Assembly: GCA_910577235.1 (NCBI GenBank)
Contig: CAJTMX010000020.1
Span: 1-64,000 of the forward strand
Direction: 5' to 3'
From: an uncultured Acetatifactor sp.
GTDB taxonomy: Bacteria > Bacillota > Clostridia > Lachnospirales > Lachnospiraceae
DNA: 64,000 nucleotides
The position numbers and the translations under genes are program-made. The notes beneath the pieces are model-generated. The model did not search any database. It saw nothing but the letters and a program-made list of their open reading frames with translations, and was not told where the DNA came from. Of this stretch, positions 34,744 through 44,484 are shown piece by piece (position 1 is the stretch's first letter; the number at the start of each line of letters is the position of its first letter).

Positions 34744-35619
34744 ATGGATCAGGCTGAACAATTACGAATAATCAAGGCGGGCCAGCAATCCAGGCCACTG
34801 GCGAGGGTGATTACCGTCACCAGCGGAAAGGGTGGTGTGGGCAAGTCCAACACCTCCATCAATCTGGCGATTCAGTTTAGGAAGATGGGCCAGCGGGTGA
34901 TCATACTGGACGCGGATTTCGGCCTTGCGAATATAGAGATCATGTTCGGCACAGTACCCAAGCATAACCTGTGTGATCTGATCTATCAGGGAAAAAACAT
35001 CAAGGAAATCATCACCTGGGGCGCTATGGATGTAGGCTTTATCTCCGGCGGCTCGGGGATAGCGGGTATGTCCAATCTGAGCCGGGATTATCTGGTATAT
35101 ATCATCCGGAATCTGGCGGAACTGGATGCGATCGCCGATATAATTATCGTGGACACCGGAGCGGGCATTTCGGACGCGGTGCTGGAATTTCTGGTGGCCA
35201 GCGGGGAGATCCTGCTGGTGACTACGCCGGAGCCTACATCCATCACAGACTCCTATTCACTGCTGAAGTCCCTGAGCAATCATCCCAGATTTGACAGCGG
35301 CACTACAACCGTAAAGATGATTGCCAACAGGGTGGAGAAAGAATCGGAGGGAGAGGCTCTGTTCAACAAGCTGGACGCGGTGGTGGCCAGATATCTGAAG
35401 ATTCCCATCAGTTATCTGGGAGTGATCCCCCAGGACTCTATGCTGGCGAGAGCCGTGATGCAGCAGACACCCGTGTCCATACAAAGCCCGGGAGCCAAAT
35501 CCACCCAGGCCTTTGAGCGGATAGCCGCGAAACTGATGAACAAAGAGGAGGCCGACCGGCAGCCTAGGCGCGGTATGGCGGCGTTTTTCTCTCATATAAT
35601 CTCAGGCAGAAAGATATAA
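34744..35619 (+). CDS. flhG: MinD-like ATPase FlhG (YlxH)
   Basis: This 291-residue ParA/MinD family ATPase controls flagellar number with FlhF. It has an N-terminal region with QAEQLRIIK (the FlhF-activating type), a deviant Walker A SGKGGVGKSN (27-36) with the signature Lys29, DADFGLANIEIMFG, and VDTGAGIS. ATG 34744 follows AGGAAAGGA; the frame is open 48 bases upstream but that would overlap flhF. Confidence 0.94.
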   Translation: MDQAEQLRIIKAGQQSRPLARVITVTSGKGGVGKSNTSINLAIQFRKMGQRVIILDADFGLANIEIMFGTVPKHNLCDLIYQGKNIKEIITWGAMDVGFISGGSGIAGMSNLSRDYLVYIIRNLAELDAIADIIIVDTGAGISDAVLEFLVASGEILLVTTPEPTSITDSYSLLKSLSNHPRFDSGTTTVKMIANRVEKESEGEALFNKLDAVVARYLKIPISYLGVIPQDSMLARAVMQQTPVSIQSPGAKSTQAFERIAAKLMNKEEADRQPRRGMAAFFSHIISGRKI

Positions 35620-35646
35620 ATTAAAGAGAAGAGGAGACGGACGGAT

Positions 35647-36387
35647 ATGACGAACAACATGATTTCCAATTTTATTGAGCCAGGTAACAAGATTGAGATT
35701 CAGATGGTGGATCAACAGAATGAGAGCCAGGAAACTCCTCAGACATACTTCAGCCAGATTCAGGATATCCGGTCGGAGAATCAGATGGAGATTTTAATGC
35801 CCATGGAAAAGACCAAACTGATCTTACTTCCGGTGGACAGGGAATACAATCTGGTGATCTATGCGGGAAACAATCTCTACCAGTGCTTTGCCAGAGTGAT
35901 AGACCGTTATAAGAGCGACAATATCTATACTCTGGTGGTGGAGCTTACCAGCAATCTGCGCAAATACCAGAGAAGGGAATATTATCGTTTCAGCTGTGCG
36001 CTGGAGATGAATTCCCGCAAGCTGGAGGAGGAGGAGGTCCGCGCCATAGAGGAGAAGGACCCCTACAGCAATCTGATTCCCGGCCTTCCGCTCAAACGCA
36101 GTGTCATCGAGGATATCAGCGGGGGCGGACTGCGATTTTTGTCTACTCATCCCTATGAGCCGGGCAGCCTGATCTATATCGGTTACAATCTGCTGGTGGG
36201 CGGCAAAAAGAAGGAGTATGAGCTGGTGGGTAAGGTACTCAGCTCAAAGAAAATGGAGAACAGGGAGAATTCCTATGAACACCGGGTTCAGTATGTGGAT
36301 ATTGACGCGGAAGTGCGGGAAGAGATCATAAAATATATTTTTGAGGAAGAAAGAAAGCATAGAAAGAAGGAACGGCTGGGATCATGA
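35647..36387 (+). CDS. Flagellar brake protein with PilZ domain (YcgR/DgrA type)
   Basis: The 246-residue protein has an N-terminal YcgR-like domain (about 1-110) and a C-terminal PilZ domain. The c-di-GMP-binding motifs are present: the Arg-rich QRREYYRF near residues 100-107 and DISGGG near 157-162. Such proteins slow the motor when c-di-GMP is high. In Bacillus subtilis the equivalent gene lies outside the fla/che operon, but here it sits between flhG and cheB. Its stop overlaps the cheB start. Confidence 0.88.
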   Translation: MTNNMISNFIEPGNKIEIQMVDQQNESQETPQTYFSQIQDIRSENQMEILMPMEKTKLILLPVDREYNLVIYAGNNLYQCFARVIDRYKSDNIYTLVVELTSNLRKYQRREYYRFSCALEMNSRKLEEEEVRAIEEKDPYSNLIPGLPLKRSVIEDISGGGLRFLSTHPYEPGSLIYIGYNLLVGGKKKEYELVGKVLSSKKMENRENSYEHRVQYVDIDAEVREEIIKYIFEEERKHRKKERLGS

Positions 36388-37463
36388 AGAAAAAAGTACT
36401 GGTGGTTGACGACTCTGCACTCATGAGAAGAGTCCTGTGTGATATAATAGACAGTGACGAAAGGTTCGTGGTTGCCGACCGTGCGAGGGACGGCGCGGAA
36501 GCACTGGAATTGCTGAAAAACAACAGCTATGACGTGGTAGTTCTGGATGTGAATATGCCCAAGATGAACGGGTTGCAGCTTTTGTATGAACTGCGCAAAT
36601 CCAAGATTTCTGCACGGATCATGATGGCCAGCACAGACACCAAGGACGGAGCCAGAACTACGCTGGACGCGCTGGAACTGGGTGCCATGGATTTTGTACA
36701 TAAGCCGGACAACGCGGTGAGCTGCCGGGCACAGGATTTTAAGCAGGAGTTTTTGGGGACTCTGGCGGGTGTGGCGGAAAGCCGTCTTCCCGCGTTGGAA
36801 AACAAGGCTCCCAAGCAGGAAGTGCGCACCACCACCCGCAAGATCGTTGAGATCGCCAAAAAACACGGGACGGGCATGAACGGCAAAAAGATCGTTGCCA
36901 TTGCCAGTTCTACAGGAGGTCCAAAATCTTTGCAGGCTGTGATCCCCAGATTACCGGCTGAATTGCAGGCACCGGTGCTGGTGGTACAGCATATGCCCAA
37001 AGGTTTTACCGCTTCTCTGGCAGACCGTCTGGACTGTCTGGGGGAGATCCGGGTGAAAGAAGCGGAGGAGGGGGATGAATTGCAGAACGGCTCGGTCTAC
37101 CTGTCCATGGGCGGTATTCATATGAACGCCAGACCTGCGGCAGCCGGGAAAACGGTGATCCATTACTCCGATGAACCCAGCAGAGAAGGCGTAAAGCCCT
37201 GCGCCAACTATATGTATGAATCCCTGATGGAATGCGGATACGACGAGATCATATGTGTGGTGCTCACGGGAATGGGCGCGGACGGAACGGAAGGCATCAG
37301 GAACCTGAAATCAAAGAAAAAGGTACATGTAATCGCACAGGATCAGGAGACCAGCGTGGTGTACGGTATGCCCAGGAGCATAGCGAAAGCAGGTCTCGCC
37401 GATCAGATCGTGCCGCTGGAACAAATCGCACAGGAGATCATACTAAACGTGGGGGTAAAATGA
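36384..37463 (+). CDS. cheB: Chemotaxis protein-glutamate methylesterase CheB
   Basis: This 359-residue protein joins a receiver domain (phosphoacceptor Asp55 in VVLDVNMPKMNG) and a methylesterase domain (about 170-359) with the catalytic Ser176 (ASSTGGPKSL), a His in VVQHMPKGFT and an Asp in GMGADGTEG. It removes methyl groups from chemoreceptors to reset adaptation. No cheR is present in the window. Confidence 0.96.
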   Translation: MKKKVLVVDDSALMRRVLCDIIDSDERFVVADRARDGAEALELLKNNSYDVVVLDVNMPKMNGLQLLYELRKSKISARIMMASTDTKDGARTTLDALELGAMDFVHKPDNAVSCRAQDFKQEFLGTLAGVAESRLPALENKAPKQEVRTTTRKIVEIAKKHGTGMNGKKIVAIASSTGGPKSLQAVIPRLPAELQAPVLVVQHMPKGFTASLADRLDCLGEIRVKEAEEGDELQNGSVYLSMGGIHMNARPAAAGKTVIHYSDEPSREGVKPCANYMYESLMECGYDEIICVVLTGMGADGTEGIRNLKSKKKVHVIAQDQETSVVYGMPRSIAKAGLADQIVPLEQIAQEIILNVGVK

Positions 37464-37464
37464 T

Positions 37465-39582
37465 ATGGACATAAGCCAGTATCTAGATATTTTCATTGAT
37501 GAAAGTAATGAGCATTTACAGAATCTGAATACCCAGATCCTGAATCTGGAATCAGACCCGGAAAACATGGATACGATCAACGAGATCTTCCGGGCCGCCC
37601 ATTCCCTGAAGGGTATGGCCGGAACCATGGGCTACAAGCGTATGCAGACGCTGACCCATGATATGGAGAACGTATTCTCTGAAGTCCGCAACGGTAATAT
37701 CAAGGTCAGTCCGAATATGGTGGATATTCTCTTTCAGTGTCTGGACGCGCTGGATGAGTATGTGAATAACGTCAAGGAATCCGCAGACGAGGGCTCCAAT
37801 GAAAATGAACCTCTGATACGGCAGTTAAACGCTGTGCTGAGCGGGTCGGATAAGGCAAAGGACAGCGCTCCTGCGGAGCCCAAGGAAAAAAGCGCGGATA
37901 ACGGCGACGGCCGCAAATGGCTGGAGATCCAGTTGGATTCCGCCCAGCAGCATGTGATCACGGCGGCGACCCAGCAGGGTAAAAACGTGTACGGTCTGAC
38001 TGTCACTGTGCAGGAGAGCTGTATCTTGAAGGCGGCCAGGGCATTTCTGGTGTTTAAGGCCGTGGAGGAATTGGGTGAGATCATTGTCTCCAATCCATCC
38101 GCGCAGGATGTGGAGGATGAGAAGTTCGATCTGGATTTCAGTCTGATCGTCATATCGGATGAGGACATTGAGACTTTGAAAACCGCGGCCGCCAATGTGT
38201 CGGAGATCGCATCGGCCATGGGCGAACCCATTGTCCTTGCCAATATGAGTGTAAAGGATAAGTACGGAGATGAAACGGCTGCGCCGGAACCGGAGTCTCA
38301 GACTCCTGCGGAGCCTGCCGCGCAGACAGCTACCCAGGCTACCGCGGATACCGCGGCGACGGATACCGCGGCTAAGCCTGCTGCGGCACCTAAGACAAAT
38401 GATAAGAAACAGACTCCGGGCAAGCCGGTAGTAAACCGTACGGTGCGCGTGGATATTGAAAAACTGGATGTACTGATGAATCTGGTGAGCGAGCTGATCA
38501 TAGCCAAAAACTCTCTGGTGTCCGTTTCCAACCAGGTGCAGGGACAGAATCAGGGTGTCAACGAACAGATCGAATATCTGGAGAATGTGACCACCAATCT
38601 GCATGAATCCGTCATGAAGGTAAGGATGGTTCCCATTGAGAGCGTGGTGAGCAAATTCCCCAGAATGATTCGCGACCTGTCCAAGAAACTGGATAAAAAG
38701 ATGGAACTGTATATGACAGGCGAGGAGACCGAGTTGGACCGCACGGTGGTGGACGAGATCGGCGATCCGCTGATGCATCTGCTGCGCAATTCCGCCGATC
38801 ACGGACTGGAATCCGCCGAGTTACGCGCCCAGAGAGGCAAGCCTGCAGTGGGCTCCATCTTCCTGGATGCCTATCAGGACGGCAATAACGTTGTGATCGA
38901 AGTGCGGGACGACGGCAACGGCATAGATGTGGAGAGAGTGAAGGAAAAGGCTCTGGAGAGGGAGGCTATCACGCCGGAGCAGGCTGCCAATATGTCGGAT
39001 AAGGAGATTATCGATCTGCTGTTCCTACCCAGCTTTTCCACGGCAAAAAAGGTTACGGACGTGTCGGGACGCGGTGTGGGCCTGGATGTGGTGAAGTCCA
39101 AGATCGAGGCTTTGAGCGGCGAGGTTGAGGTTAAGAGCAAGCTGGGAGAAGGCAGTACATGGACGATCCGGCTGCCCTTGACGTTGGCTATCATTCAGGC
39201 GTTGATGGTAGTGGTCGGCGGAGAGAAATATGCCATATCGCTGGGAACGATCCAGACCATCGAGGATATCGATCCTGAGGAAATCAAGTTGGTACAGAAC
39301 AAGGAAGTGATTCACTTAAGAGGAACGGTCATCCCTCTGATCCGTCTGTCCAATGTGCTGGATGTGGAAAGCACCAAGTCTCCCGAGGAGCATTTGATGG
39401 TTGTCATCGTGAAAAAGGGAGATAAGCTGGCGGGTCTGGTGATTGACGATATGATCGGTCAGCAGGAGATCGTTATCAAGTCCCTGGGAAAATATATCAA
39501 GCAATGCAAATTTATCAGCGGCGCAACGATTCTGGGAGACGGTGAGGTGGCGCTGATACTGGATGCCAACGCGCTTATATAG
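37465..39582 (+). CDS. cheA: Chemotaxis histidine kinase CheA
   Basis: The 705-residue kinase has an HPt domain with phosphorylated His46 (AAHSLKGMAG), a P2-type CheY-binding region (about 145-270), an Ala/Pro/Thr-rich linker (about 272-315), a dimerisation domain, an ATPase domain with HLLRNSADHGLE and a G box SGRGVGLDVV, and a CheW-like C-terminal domain. It starts one base after the cheB stop. Confidence 0.97.
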   Translation: MDISQYLDIFIDESNEHLQNLNTQILNLESDPENMDTINEIFRAAHSLKGMAGTMGYKRMQTLTHDMENVFSEVRNGNIKVSPNMVDILFQCLDALDEYVNNVKESADEGSNENEPLIRQLNAVLSGSDKAKDSAPAEPKEKSADNGDGRKWLEIQLDSAQQHVITAATQQGKNVYGLTVTVQESCILKAARAFLVFKAVEELGEIIVSNPSAQDVEDEKFDLDFSLIVISDEDIETLKTAAANVSEIASAMGEPIVLANMSVKDKYGDETAAPEPESQTPAEPAAQTATQATADTAATDTAAKPAAAPKTNDKKQTPGKPVVNRTVRVDIEKLDVLMNLVSELIIAKNSLVSVSNQVQGQNQGVNEQIEYLENVTTNLHESVMKVRMVPIESVVSKFPRMIRDLSKKLDKKMELYMTGEETELDRTVVDEIGDPLMHLLRNSADHGLESAELRAQRGKPAVGSIFLDAYQDGNNVVIEVRDDGNGIDVERVKEKALEREAITPEQAANMSDKEIIDLLFLPSFSTAKKVTDVSGRGVGLDVVKSKIEALSGEVEVKSKLGEGSTWTIRLPLTLAIIQALMVVVGGEKYAISLGTIQTIEDIDPEEIKLVQNKEVIHLRGTVIPLIRLSNVLDVESTKSPEEHLMVVIVKKGDKLAGLVIDDMIGQQEIVIKSLGKYIKQCKFISGATILGDGEVALILDANALI

Positions 39583-39625
39583 GAGAGACGATTGCCCGTC
39601 AGGCGGGCGGATGGGAGCTGACGAT

Positions 39626-40102
39626 ATGGAAGAGTTAAAAGTAATGGAGAATAACGATGTGGCGATGACCCAGCAGTATATCGTAGTGCGTCTGGGCGAA
39701 GAACAGTATGGTGTGGACATCCGCTATATTGACAATATTGTGAGAATGCAGAAGATCACCCGGGTACCTAAGGTGGCGCCCTATCTAAAGGGAGTTATCA
39801 ATCTGCGGGGCGAGGTGATCCCGATCATGAGTCTGCGCCTGAAAATGTTTCTGCCGCAGGATGAGATCACCAAGGCCACCCGCATCATTATTTTGAAACT
39901 GGAGCAATATGGGAGTATAGGTGTCATAGTGGACGAAGTGAAGGAAGTTGTGACGCTGGATGAGGAGCATATCGAGAAGGTTGCCTATGATTCCAAGGAA
40001 GAGCGCCTAAATTTTCTGGGCGGCATCGGCAAGTATGACGGCGGCCTGATCTCCCTGCTGGATTTCAATCTGGTGATGCAGGAAAGAGACAATGTGTTGT
40101 AG
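39626..40102 (+). CDS. cheW: Chemotaxis coupling protein CheW
   Basis: This 158-residue CheW domain protein bridges CheA to receptors; the core reads QYIVVRLGEEQYGVDI and GVINLRGEVIPIMSLR. The start is uncertain: ATG 39626 is chosen (GGGAG upstream), with ATG 39611 and 39644 in frame. A small dyad GCCCG-TCAG-CGGGC lies in the cheA-cheW junction near 39593-39606. Confidence 0.92.
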   Translation: MEELKVMENNDVAMTQQYIVVRLGEEQYGVDIRYIDNIVRMQKITRVPKVAPYLKGVINLRGEVIPIMSLRLKMFLPQDEITKATRIIILKLEQYGSIGVIVDEVKEVVTLDEEHIEKVAYDSKEERLNFLGGIGKYDGGLISLLDFNLVMQERDNVL

Positions 40103-40126
40103 ACAGAGTATGCGAGGAGATAACTT

Positions 40127-40744
40127 ATGCCAGAGATGAGTTTGGAACATGTAACAAGCAATTATTTGGACGTACTGCGCGAGATCGGTAATATTGGAGC
40201 CGGCAATGCCATGACCGCGCTCTCCCAGATGCTGCAGAGCAAGATAGACATGCAGGTTCCTCAGGTGCGGCTGCTGGAGTTCTCCGAAGTGGGGGCCATG
40301 GTAGGCGGCGAGGAACAGCTGATGGTGGGCGTACTCCTGGGAGTGGAGGGCGATATTACCGGCAGTATCATGTTTTTGGTGGAATTGGAAGCCGCCAAGG
40401 GACTGGTGAAAAAGATGATGATGGGATATGATTCCGGCCAGCAGGGACTGGACGAGATGGAGACCTCGGCCATGATGGAACTGAGTAATATTATCACGGG
40501 CGCCTATCTGAATTCTTTGGCCACATTGACCAATTTGTGCATATATCCGACACCGCCGAGTCTGACCGTGGATATGGCGGGCGCGATTCTGAGCGTACCG
40601 GCCATAATGTTTGGCGAGCTGGGAGACAATATCTTGATGATTCAGTCTCGATTCTTTGATGAAGTTGAGGTAGACGGGTATTTCATATTGATTCCGGATA
40701 TACCTTCTTATCAAAAGATTCTGTCAGCACTGGGAATGGTATAG
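40127..40744 (+). CDS. cheC: CheY-P phosphatase CheC
   Basis: The 205-residue protein has both CheC active-site helices: Glu19/Asn22 (DVLREIGNIGAGNA) and Glu118/Asn121 (MMELSNIITGAY). It dephosphorylates CheY-P and, in Bacillus, is stimulated by CheD, encoded next. It belongs to the same family as the FliY phosphatase domain in this operon. Confidence 0.95.
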   Translation: MPEMSLEHVTSNYLDVLREIGNIGAGNAMTALSQMLQSKIDMQVPQVRLLEFSEVGAMVGGEEQLMVGVLLGVEGDITGSIMFLVELEAAKGLVKKMMMGYDSGQQGLDEMETSAMMELSNIITGAYLNSLATLTNLCIYPTPPSLTVDMAGAILSVPAIMFGELGDNILMIQSRFFDEVEVDGYFILIPDIPSYQKILSALGMV

Positions 40745-40772
40745 GGCTAATACAAGGGGGCGAAATGTACGG

Positions 40773-41258
40773 ATGGGTAATATCATTACAGTAGGCATGG
40801 CGGATTTAAAGACCTGTAAAAGTCCGGACGGCCTGATCACACTGGGACTCGGATCATGTATCGGAATCGCTATCAGAGATCCCAAAACAGGAATCGGTGG
40901 ATTGGCGCATATAATGCTGCCAGACAGCACGGCGATCCGGGGCAATCAGAATATAGCGAAGTTTGCGGATACCGGTATTGTAGAGCTGGTGCGCCAGATG
41001 GAAAAGCTGGGTGCTTTGAGAACCCGGATGGTGGCAAAGATAGCGGGAGGAGCCACCATGTTCCAGTCCATGAGCAAAAATGACTTGATGAATGTGGGGG
41101 AGCGCAATGCCGCCGCATCCAAGGCGGTTCTGAAAGCTCTGAATATTCCTTTGTTGGCGTCGGATACAGGGGCCAACTATGGGCGGACCGTCACTTTTTT
41201 CCCGGAGACAGGAGATTTTCATATTCGGGCAGTGGGCAGGAACGAGACGATCATATAA
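40773..41258 (+). CDS. cheD: Chemoreceptor glutamine deamidase CheD
   Basis: This 161-residue deamidase has the triad positions of the family: Thr23, Cys29 (LGLGSCIGIAI) and His46 (GGLAHIMLP). It deamidates receptor glutamines and pairs with CheC. ATG 40773 follows AAGGGGGCG by ten bases. Confidence 0.95.
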   Translation: MGNIITVGMADLKTCKSPDGLITLGLGSCIGIAIRDPKTGIGGLAHIMLPDSTAIRGNQNIAKFADTGIVELVRQMEKLGALRTRMVAKIAGGATMFQSMSKNDLMNVGERNAAASKAVLKALNIPLLASDTGANYGRTVTFFPETGDFHIRAVGRNETII

Positions 41259-41322
41259 GCGCTGAGCGTTGAGATTAGGAACGTACCGCAGATGAACCTG
41301 TGATGCGTGTAGTGAGGTAACT

Positions 41323-41586
41323 ATGAAGAGAAAATTAATACCGGTAATTATGATGCTGGTGTCAGGAGTTATCAGCTGTCTGTTTACCATGGCCCGGGGA
41401 GAAAGCCTGTTGTACAGAATGACGGCTCTTCTTGGGTCCATGTTGCTGTTTTACGGTCTTGGATGCGTATTGTGCAGCGTATTGAACTATTTTGAAAGAG
41501 TGAATGAGGAAAGACTGGCGGCAGAGGCGGTTCTGTCCGAGGAGGAGTCTGCCGGGAACGAGGCGGAGGCAGTGACGACGGAATAA
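41323..41586 (+). CDS. Small two-helix membrane protein, unknown function
   Basis: This 87-residue protein has a basic start (MKRKLIP), two hydrophobic helices at about 5-24 and 33-54, and an acidic cytoplasmic tail rich in Glu and Ala (58-87). It lies between cheD and the sigma factor gene, with the same orientation and spacing as neighbours, so it is probably part of the motility operon. I do not recognise a family. Confidence 0.7.
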   Translation: MKRKLIPVIMMLVSGVISCLFTMARGESLLYRMTALLGSMLLFYGLGCVLCSVLNYFERVNEERLAAEAVLSEEESAGNEAEAVTTE

Positions 41587-41629
41587 GGACATGGGATGAG
41601 CAGCGAGGGAATACAGAAAGGAGAGTGCC

Positions 41630-42403
41630 ATGGACGAGGCGGGCAGAAAAAAGCTCTGGGACGAATACATGAAAACCCGGGCCGCGGAACTTCGGGAAAA
41701 GATCATTCTGGAATATGCGCCATTGGTTAAGACGGTGGCCGGAAGATTGAGCATGTATCTCGGTTATAATGTGGAATATGACGACCTGGTCAGTTATGGC
41801 ATATTCGGATTGATCGATGCCATTGACAAGTTCGACACTCTCAAGGAAGTTAAATTTGAAACTTACGCCAGTCTTAGGATCAGAGGGTCCATATTGGACC
41901 AGATCCGCAAGATGGACTGGATTCCCAGAACCATTCGGCAAAAACAGAAACAGATCGATGCGGTGATCCGGCAGATTGAGACGGAGACCGGGAGAAGCGC
42001 CACCGATGAGGAGATCGCGCAGGGGCTGGGAATTACCGATGACGAATATGTAGACTGGCAGTCTCAGATGAAGATCACGGGGCTGGTGTCTCTGAACGAA
42101 TATATCGAACAGGGCAGCGAGATATCTCAGGACAATGGCCAGCACACAGCGGCCAGATTTGTAAGTCCGGAGGAAAATGTGGAGAAACAGGAACTGGCGC
42201 TGGTATTGGGTGAGGCGCTGGAACTGTTGACGGAGAAAGAGAAAAAAGTCATTACCCTCTATTATTATGAGGACTTAACGCTAAAGGAGATCAGTAATGT
42301 GCTGGAGGTCTCGGAGTCCCGGATCTCCCAGCTGCATACCCGGGCGTTGCAGAAAATGAAGACGAAGATGGGAAATTATATGGGCATACTGAGGGATCGT
42401 TAG
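41630..42403 (+). CDS. fliA: Sigma-28 flagellar sigma factor FliA/SigD
   Basis: The 257-residue sigma factor has region 2 (YDDLVSYGIFGLIDAIDKFD near 44-63), region 3 (TGRSATDEEIAQGLG) and region 4 (LTLKEISNVLEVSESRISQL), in the FliA/WhiG order. It drives late flagellar and chemotaxis genes, and probably the internal promoter at 17987. ATG 41630 follows AAAGGAG. In Bacillus, sigD has the same place downstream of cheD. Confidence 0.96.
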   Translation: MDEAGRKKLWDEYMKTRAAELREKIILEYAPLVKTVAGRLSMYLGYNVEYDDLVSYGIFGLIDAIDKFDTLKEVKFETYASLRIRGSILDQIRKMDWIPRTIRQKQKQIDAVIRQIETETGRSATDEEIAQGLGITDDEYVDWQSQMKITGLVSLNEYIEQGSEISQDNGQHTAARFVSPEENVEKQELALVLGEALELLTEKEKKVITLYYYEDLTLKEISNVLEVSESRISQLHTRALQKMKTKMGNYMGILRDR

Positions 42404-42435
42404 GTATAACACCCAAAAGCATGACGGAGGTAGAT

Positions 42436-44025
42436 ATGGCTGTTAACGGCTATTTTCAATTGGTGAATATCCCCAGCGGATTTGGGATAAAATGTATGCC
42501 GCCACAGGACGGCGGGGAACCGGTACTGATAAACGAGATGTCGGATTATCTGGGGGCACGCAATATAACCTGTGATATCGCCCAGCTGAAAAAAGCGGCC
42601 GAGGCGGATTCGGAGCAGATTATAAGACTGGGCACAGGCAGCTGCCCTCCTGAGCAGGAAAGCTATAGTCTGGAGATCAGCGAGGACTCCATGACGGCGA
42701 AGGTCCGTTTTTACCCGCCCTCCGAGACGGGACAGCGCATGTCTTTGGATGAGTTTGTGAAAGACATGGAATTCAAAAAAATCGTCTATGGAGTTAACAT
42801 GGAATTGCTGAGAATGCATTTTGACAGGGGTCATTACTGCGAGACCCTGGTGATCGCGGAGGGAAAACCGCCGCGGCACGGAAAGGATGCGGAGATCGAA
42901 TATTTCTTCAATACAGATCCTCGTGCGGTCCCCACACTGAACGAGGACGGCAGCGTGGATTTTTTTAATCTCAATACCATAAACCATTGCAGGAAGGGAG
43001 ATCTGCTGGCGCGGATCATTCCGGAGGATGTGGGAGAAGCCGGATACAATGTGGCCGGCACGCTGATAAAACCCCGGAATGTAAAACGGGCCAATCTGCG
43101 GTACGGCAAGCATGTGGCTCTGTCGGAGGACCATATGTCCATAAGCTCGGAGGTTGACGGATGTGTGAGCCTGGTTGACGGTCAGGTGTTCGTATCCGAT
43201 CTCTATGTGGTGGAGAATGTGGATAACAGCACCGGAAATATTGAGTTTGACGGCAGCGTGCAGGTCAACGGTAATGTGTGCTCAGGATTCAGTGTGAGCG
43301 CCGAGGGCAATGTGATTGTTAATGGCGTGGTGGAGGGAGCCGCTATTTATGCCGAGGGAGATATCGTGATCACCCGGGGCATGAACGGCATGAACAAGGG
43401 GCGTCTGGAGGCCAGCGGCAATATCATAGCTAAATTTTTGGAAAATGCCACCGCCAACGCGGCCGGCTATATATCCGCCGAATCCATTCTGCACAGTAAG
43501 GTAATGGCGGGAACCGAGATCAATGTTACCGGACGGAGAGGATTTATAACCGGCGGGCATGCCTGCGCGGGTTATAAGATCAGCGCCAAGAATCTGGGAG
43601 CCAATATGGGGGCGTCCACTGTGGTGGAAGTGGGGGTCAATCCCCGCATGAAACAGGAGTATCAGGCATTACAGGATGAGTTTCTGGAGATACAGAAGGT
43701 GATAAAGAAGACACAGCCTATCCTGACCTCCTTTGCGGAAAAGCGCGCCAAAGGCGTTCAGTTTACGCCGGAGCAGGTGAAGTATATCCGTTCTCTGGTA
43801 GTACTTACCGAGGCCAAGAAGGGGGAACTCGAGGAGAAAAACCGAAAATGGGAGGCGCTGCATGCCGCTTTTGAGGTGCAGAACGACGCCTTTGTGGAAG
43901 TGATGGGGGAGGCGTTCCCCGGCACGGTCATTGTGATAAAAGAGGTCTCCATGTCTCTTCGCAGCAGTTATCAGCACTGCCGGTTCAAGCGCATCGGAGG
44001 GGAAGTCAGGATGCAGGGCCTGTAG
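42436..44025 (+). CDS. fapA: FapA family (DUF342) flagellar assembly protein
   Basis: This 529-residue protein matches the DUF342/FapA type: an N-terminal domain (about 1-165), a long region of short repeated beta turns with phrases such as GNVIVNGVVEGAAIYAEGD (about 285-340) that suggests a right-handed beta helix, and a C-terminal coiled coil. In Vibrio, FapA affects flagellar regulation; in Firmicutes its role is unclear. ATG 42436 follows GGAGG; the ATG at 42421 is part of that leader. It follows the sigma factor gene. Confidence 0.85.
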   Translation: MAVNGYFQLVNIPSGFGIKCMPPQDGGEPVLINEMSDYLGARNITCDIAQLKKAAEADSEQIIRLGTGSCPPEQESYSLEISEDSMTAKVRFYPPSETGQRMSLDEFVKDMEFKKIVYGVNMELLRMHFDRGHYCETLVIAEGKPPRHGKDAEIEYFFNTDPRAVPTLNEDGSVDFFNLNTINHCRKGDLLARIIPEDVGEAGYNVAGTLIKPRNVKRANLRYGKHVALSEDHMSISSEVDGCVSLVDGQVFVSDLYVVENVDNSTGNIEFDGSVQVNGNVCSGFSVSAEGNVIVNGVVEGAAIYAEGDIVITRGMNGMNKGRLEASGNIIAKFLENATANAAGYISAESILHSKVMAGTEINVTGRRGFITGGHACAGYKISAKNLGANMGASTVVEVGVNPRMKQEYQALQDEFLEIQKVIKKTQPILTSFAEKRAKGVQFTPEQVKYIRSLVVLTEAKKGELEEKNRKWEALHAAFEVQNDAFVEVMGEAFPGTVIVIKEVSMSLRSSYQHCRFKRIGGEVRMQGL

Positions 44026-44124
44026 CGCGGGAAAGCATCCAAGGACGTGCCAGGGAGAGCGTGTCGGCAGGTTCCGGATTCCTGCGGGATACACGGAGTT
44101 ATGAACTGAGATGGAGGTGAACGT

Positions 44125-44439
44125 ATGGCTGTTAGCGCGATTCAAAACGCAACGATCGCCAGAGTGCAGGATTTCTCTACGATCAAGCAGAATGAGGACA
44201 ACAAGGGATACATGAACCAGGTCAGCATCGGTCAGGACAGGGAGCAGGACGATCAGCAGAAAGCCAGACAGGTGCGTTCCGGTGAGGAGGCAGACTGGAA
44301 GAACAAGAAACAGGACGCCAGGGAAAAAGGGAGCAACGAATATCATGGGGACGGTGGCAAAGGGCGCAGAAAAGCGGAACCTGCACAGCAGATGGTGATA
44401 AAAGACCGCCCCCGCCAGAGTTTTGACATGAAAGTATAA
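44125..44439 (+). CDS. Hypothetical hydrophilic protein of the motility operon
   Basis: This 104-residue protein starts MAVSAIQNATIARVQDFSTI and continues as a highly charged, Gln/Lys/Arg/Asp-rich, probably disordered sequence without membrane segment or signal. ATG 44125 follows ATGGAGGTGA. The gap before it (44026-44124) holds a short dyad GCAGG/CCTGC. Position suggests a motility role, but no function can be named. Confidence 0.65.
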   Translation: MAVSAIQNATIARVQDFSTIKQNEDNKGYMNQVSIGQDREQDDQQKARQVRSGEEADWKNKKQDAREKGSNEYHGDGGKGRRKAEPAQQMVIKDRPRQSFDMKV

Positions 44440-44484
44440 ACTTTTGCCGGAGCTTGTGGCTTAAGTGGAAGGAATAAGAAAAAT

